Assembly: GCA_029204225.1 (NCBI GenBank)
Contig: CM055111.1
Coordinates: 5,641,179 to 5,705,178, forward strand
DNA: 64,000 nt
Direction of reading: 5' to 3'
From: Diphasiastrum complanatum
Taxonomy: Eukaryota > Streptophyta > Lycopodiopsida > Lycopodiales > Lycopodiaceae
Below are positions 63,180 through 64,000 of the stretch, in pieces; the stretch's first letter is position 1, and every line of letters begins with the position of its first letter. Both the position numbers and the translations under genes were made by a program. The notes below the pieces were generated by a model. It saw nothing but the letters and a program-made list of their open reading frames with translations, was not told the DNA's origin and made no database searches.

Positions 63180-63391
63180 TCACGGACAATGTGGCAAATT
63201 GCGTTGCCACAGGTAGGCTCATTAATGAGACCTACCCTGTCATTTCTTGGACACCTCGTGCTGCACATTTGTTGGACCTCTTGGTCGACGATGTATGCGA
63301 AGATACCATGGAGATACCATGGGTGAAGGATGTGCTTGGCATAGGATGGTCCTTGGTGAGATTCGTCACCAAGATGCCAAGGGCAAAATAA
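63180..63391 (+). pseudogene. hAT transposase DUF659/catalytic segment
   Basis: About 70 codons open. VTDNVANCVATG carries the conserved catalytic Asp (TDN). WTPRAAHLLDLL corresponds to WTPCAAHCLDLML of plant hAT transposases, with the Cys residues changed. This is the best preserved copy of this segment in the window. Confidence 0.8.
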
Positions 63392-63480
63392 ATCAGTTCG
63401 TAATGTTTTCGTATAGTAATCCTCCTTAACAAGTTTATACAACAAATTGAGGAGAATAAGCTCACCTGCATCCATCCACA

Positions 63481-64000
63481 ACAACAACCGAGTTAGAACA
63501 AGGAAATTATTGTGGGAACTACACGTGTCTACACTTATTCTCAGTTGTTATCCATGTCGCACTTTGAAGTTCAACGTTCGTCCAATGGCTTTTTTTTTGT
63601 CCAAACGATCATAACTTGTAATTTTGTATCTCATACCAACTAGCATTTCAACCAATATGTATGTAAAATTGGTCCGATCCAATTAGGCATATTTTCTCTC
63701 CTTAAAAGAATTATTATTATGTACCAAATTCCTTTTGCATGGACCATCAATTATTGACAATCTTATACTTGTTTGCATTCCCAAATTAATCAATTAGCAA
63801 ACAGGTTTTCTTTTTTTAAAAAACAGCAAATAACGAGAAGCTTTTGCAATCAGTCAGCTCTTATGCTTCTATCCATGTTATTTAATCAATCACTATCCCT
63901 TGTTGTTATATGAATCAAGGAACAATTTGCTGCTCAATGATAATGTACCTCCTGTATGACCAAAAAGGAGAAACCAGCTAATGCCTTTTTAAATAGAAGT
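63481..64000. other. Unassigned right end of window
   Basis: No coding similarity is recognised. If the helicase model is right this is still intron; the next exon upstream should encode the end of RecA domain 1 and lie further right. Confidence 0.4.

Larger units (their letters stand above)
61440..63480 (+). mobile_element. hAT transposon, copy D (N-terminal and DUF659 regions)
   Basis: Purine-rich leader (61600-61960), a first frame MVRAEDPIWGSVTDAW (62008), a hAT N-terminal segment at 62460-62550 (NVAIKKLFHICELPFHLVK, WREMVKSV), a relic of FLRSI-TS text (~62680), a (CA)n run, and an open block at 63180-63390: VTDNVANCVATGRLI, YPVISWTPRAAHLLDLLVDD, WVKDVLGIGWSLVRFVT. The last block is the conserved hAT catalytic-domain segment. 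It aligns with the damaged block in copy A (1655-1830). The C-terminal half is missing. Confidence 0.75.

Noticed and set aside
60205-64000. Further upstream helicase exons (DEAD, SAT motifs)
   Set aside because: Looked for on the minus strand without finding DEAD, LDEAD or SAT-type text; the upstream exons are assumed to lie outside the window.
1-64000. tRNA or rRNA genes and CRISPR arrays
   Set aside because: No cloverleaf with matching A and B boxes, no rRNA-like text and no spaced repeats were seen; TGGTATCAGAGC sites are retroelement primer-binding sites, not tRNA genes.

Overview
This is nuclear DNA from a plant. One host gene can be assembled on the minus strand. Its exons are spread over about 54 kb and separated by introns of up to about 17 kb that are packed with transposable elements. 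Introns of this size, TGGTATCAGAGC-type primer-binding sites, Ty1/copia and chromodomain Ty3/gypsy elements, and DUF659-type hAT transposases all fit a large-genome vascular plant. A fern or gymnosperm is plausible, but the species cannot be fixed from this window. No prokaryotic genes, CRISPR arrays, rRNA or tRNA genes were seen.

Host gene. Eleven minus-strand exons (60204-60109, 43186-43084, 38967-38905, 33931-33870, 17054-16958, 15797-15679, 15484-15442, 12945-12844, 7217-7128, 6970-6887, 6623-6315) join in phase. They encode the last ~388 residues of a DEAD-box RNA helicase of the RH28/DDX27/Drs1 type: motif IV, motif V, the [11 protein letters not shown] motif VI, and the long basic nucleolar-type C-terminus. 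The Q motif and the DEAD-containing first RecA domain lie beyond the right edge. All but one of the introns have GT-AG ends; the other is a GC-AG intron.

Layout. 0.5-4.3 kb: decayed hAT transposon. 4.85-6.29 kb: tandem LINE-derived pieces with (CT)n tails, ending 29 bp past the helicase stop codon. 6.3-7.2 kb: last three exons. 7.2-12.8 kb: intron with a LINE ORF1 fragment and a hAT copy carrying a nested 1.44-kb GC-rich element that holds its own small two-exon gene. 12.8-17.05 kb: four exons. 17.05-33.87 kb: giant intron with a train of LINE and ORF1-only elements joined by (TC)n tracts, a LINE split by a Ty1/copia element, a second LINE and a hAT copy. 33.87-43.19 kb: three exons separated by gypsy remnants. 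43.19-60.1 kb: second giant intron with a CACGTGG-rich minisatellite, a copia fragment, two LINE 3' halves, a gypsy remnant split by a solo LTR, and a nearly full-length but broken chromovirus. 60.1 kb to the end: the first in-window exon and another hAT copy.

Most interesting system. A LINE family has 3' ends with no poly(A). They end in a short stem-loop (ATGCC-loop-GGCAT type) with compensatory changes between copies, then a short spacer, then a long (TC)n tract. At least two copies carry only ORF1 between a 5'UTR and this 3' end. That makes them a plant counterpart of mammalian half-L1 (HAL1) elements, probably mobilised in trans. Several copies have (TC)n on both sides, so the tract may be a tail, a preferred target, or both. 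These insertions account for seven of the fourteen GA/CT microsatellites listed and shape the 3'UTR and introns of the helicase gene.
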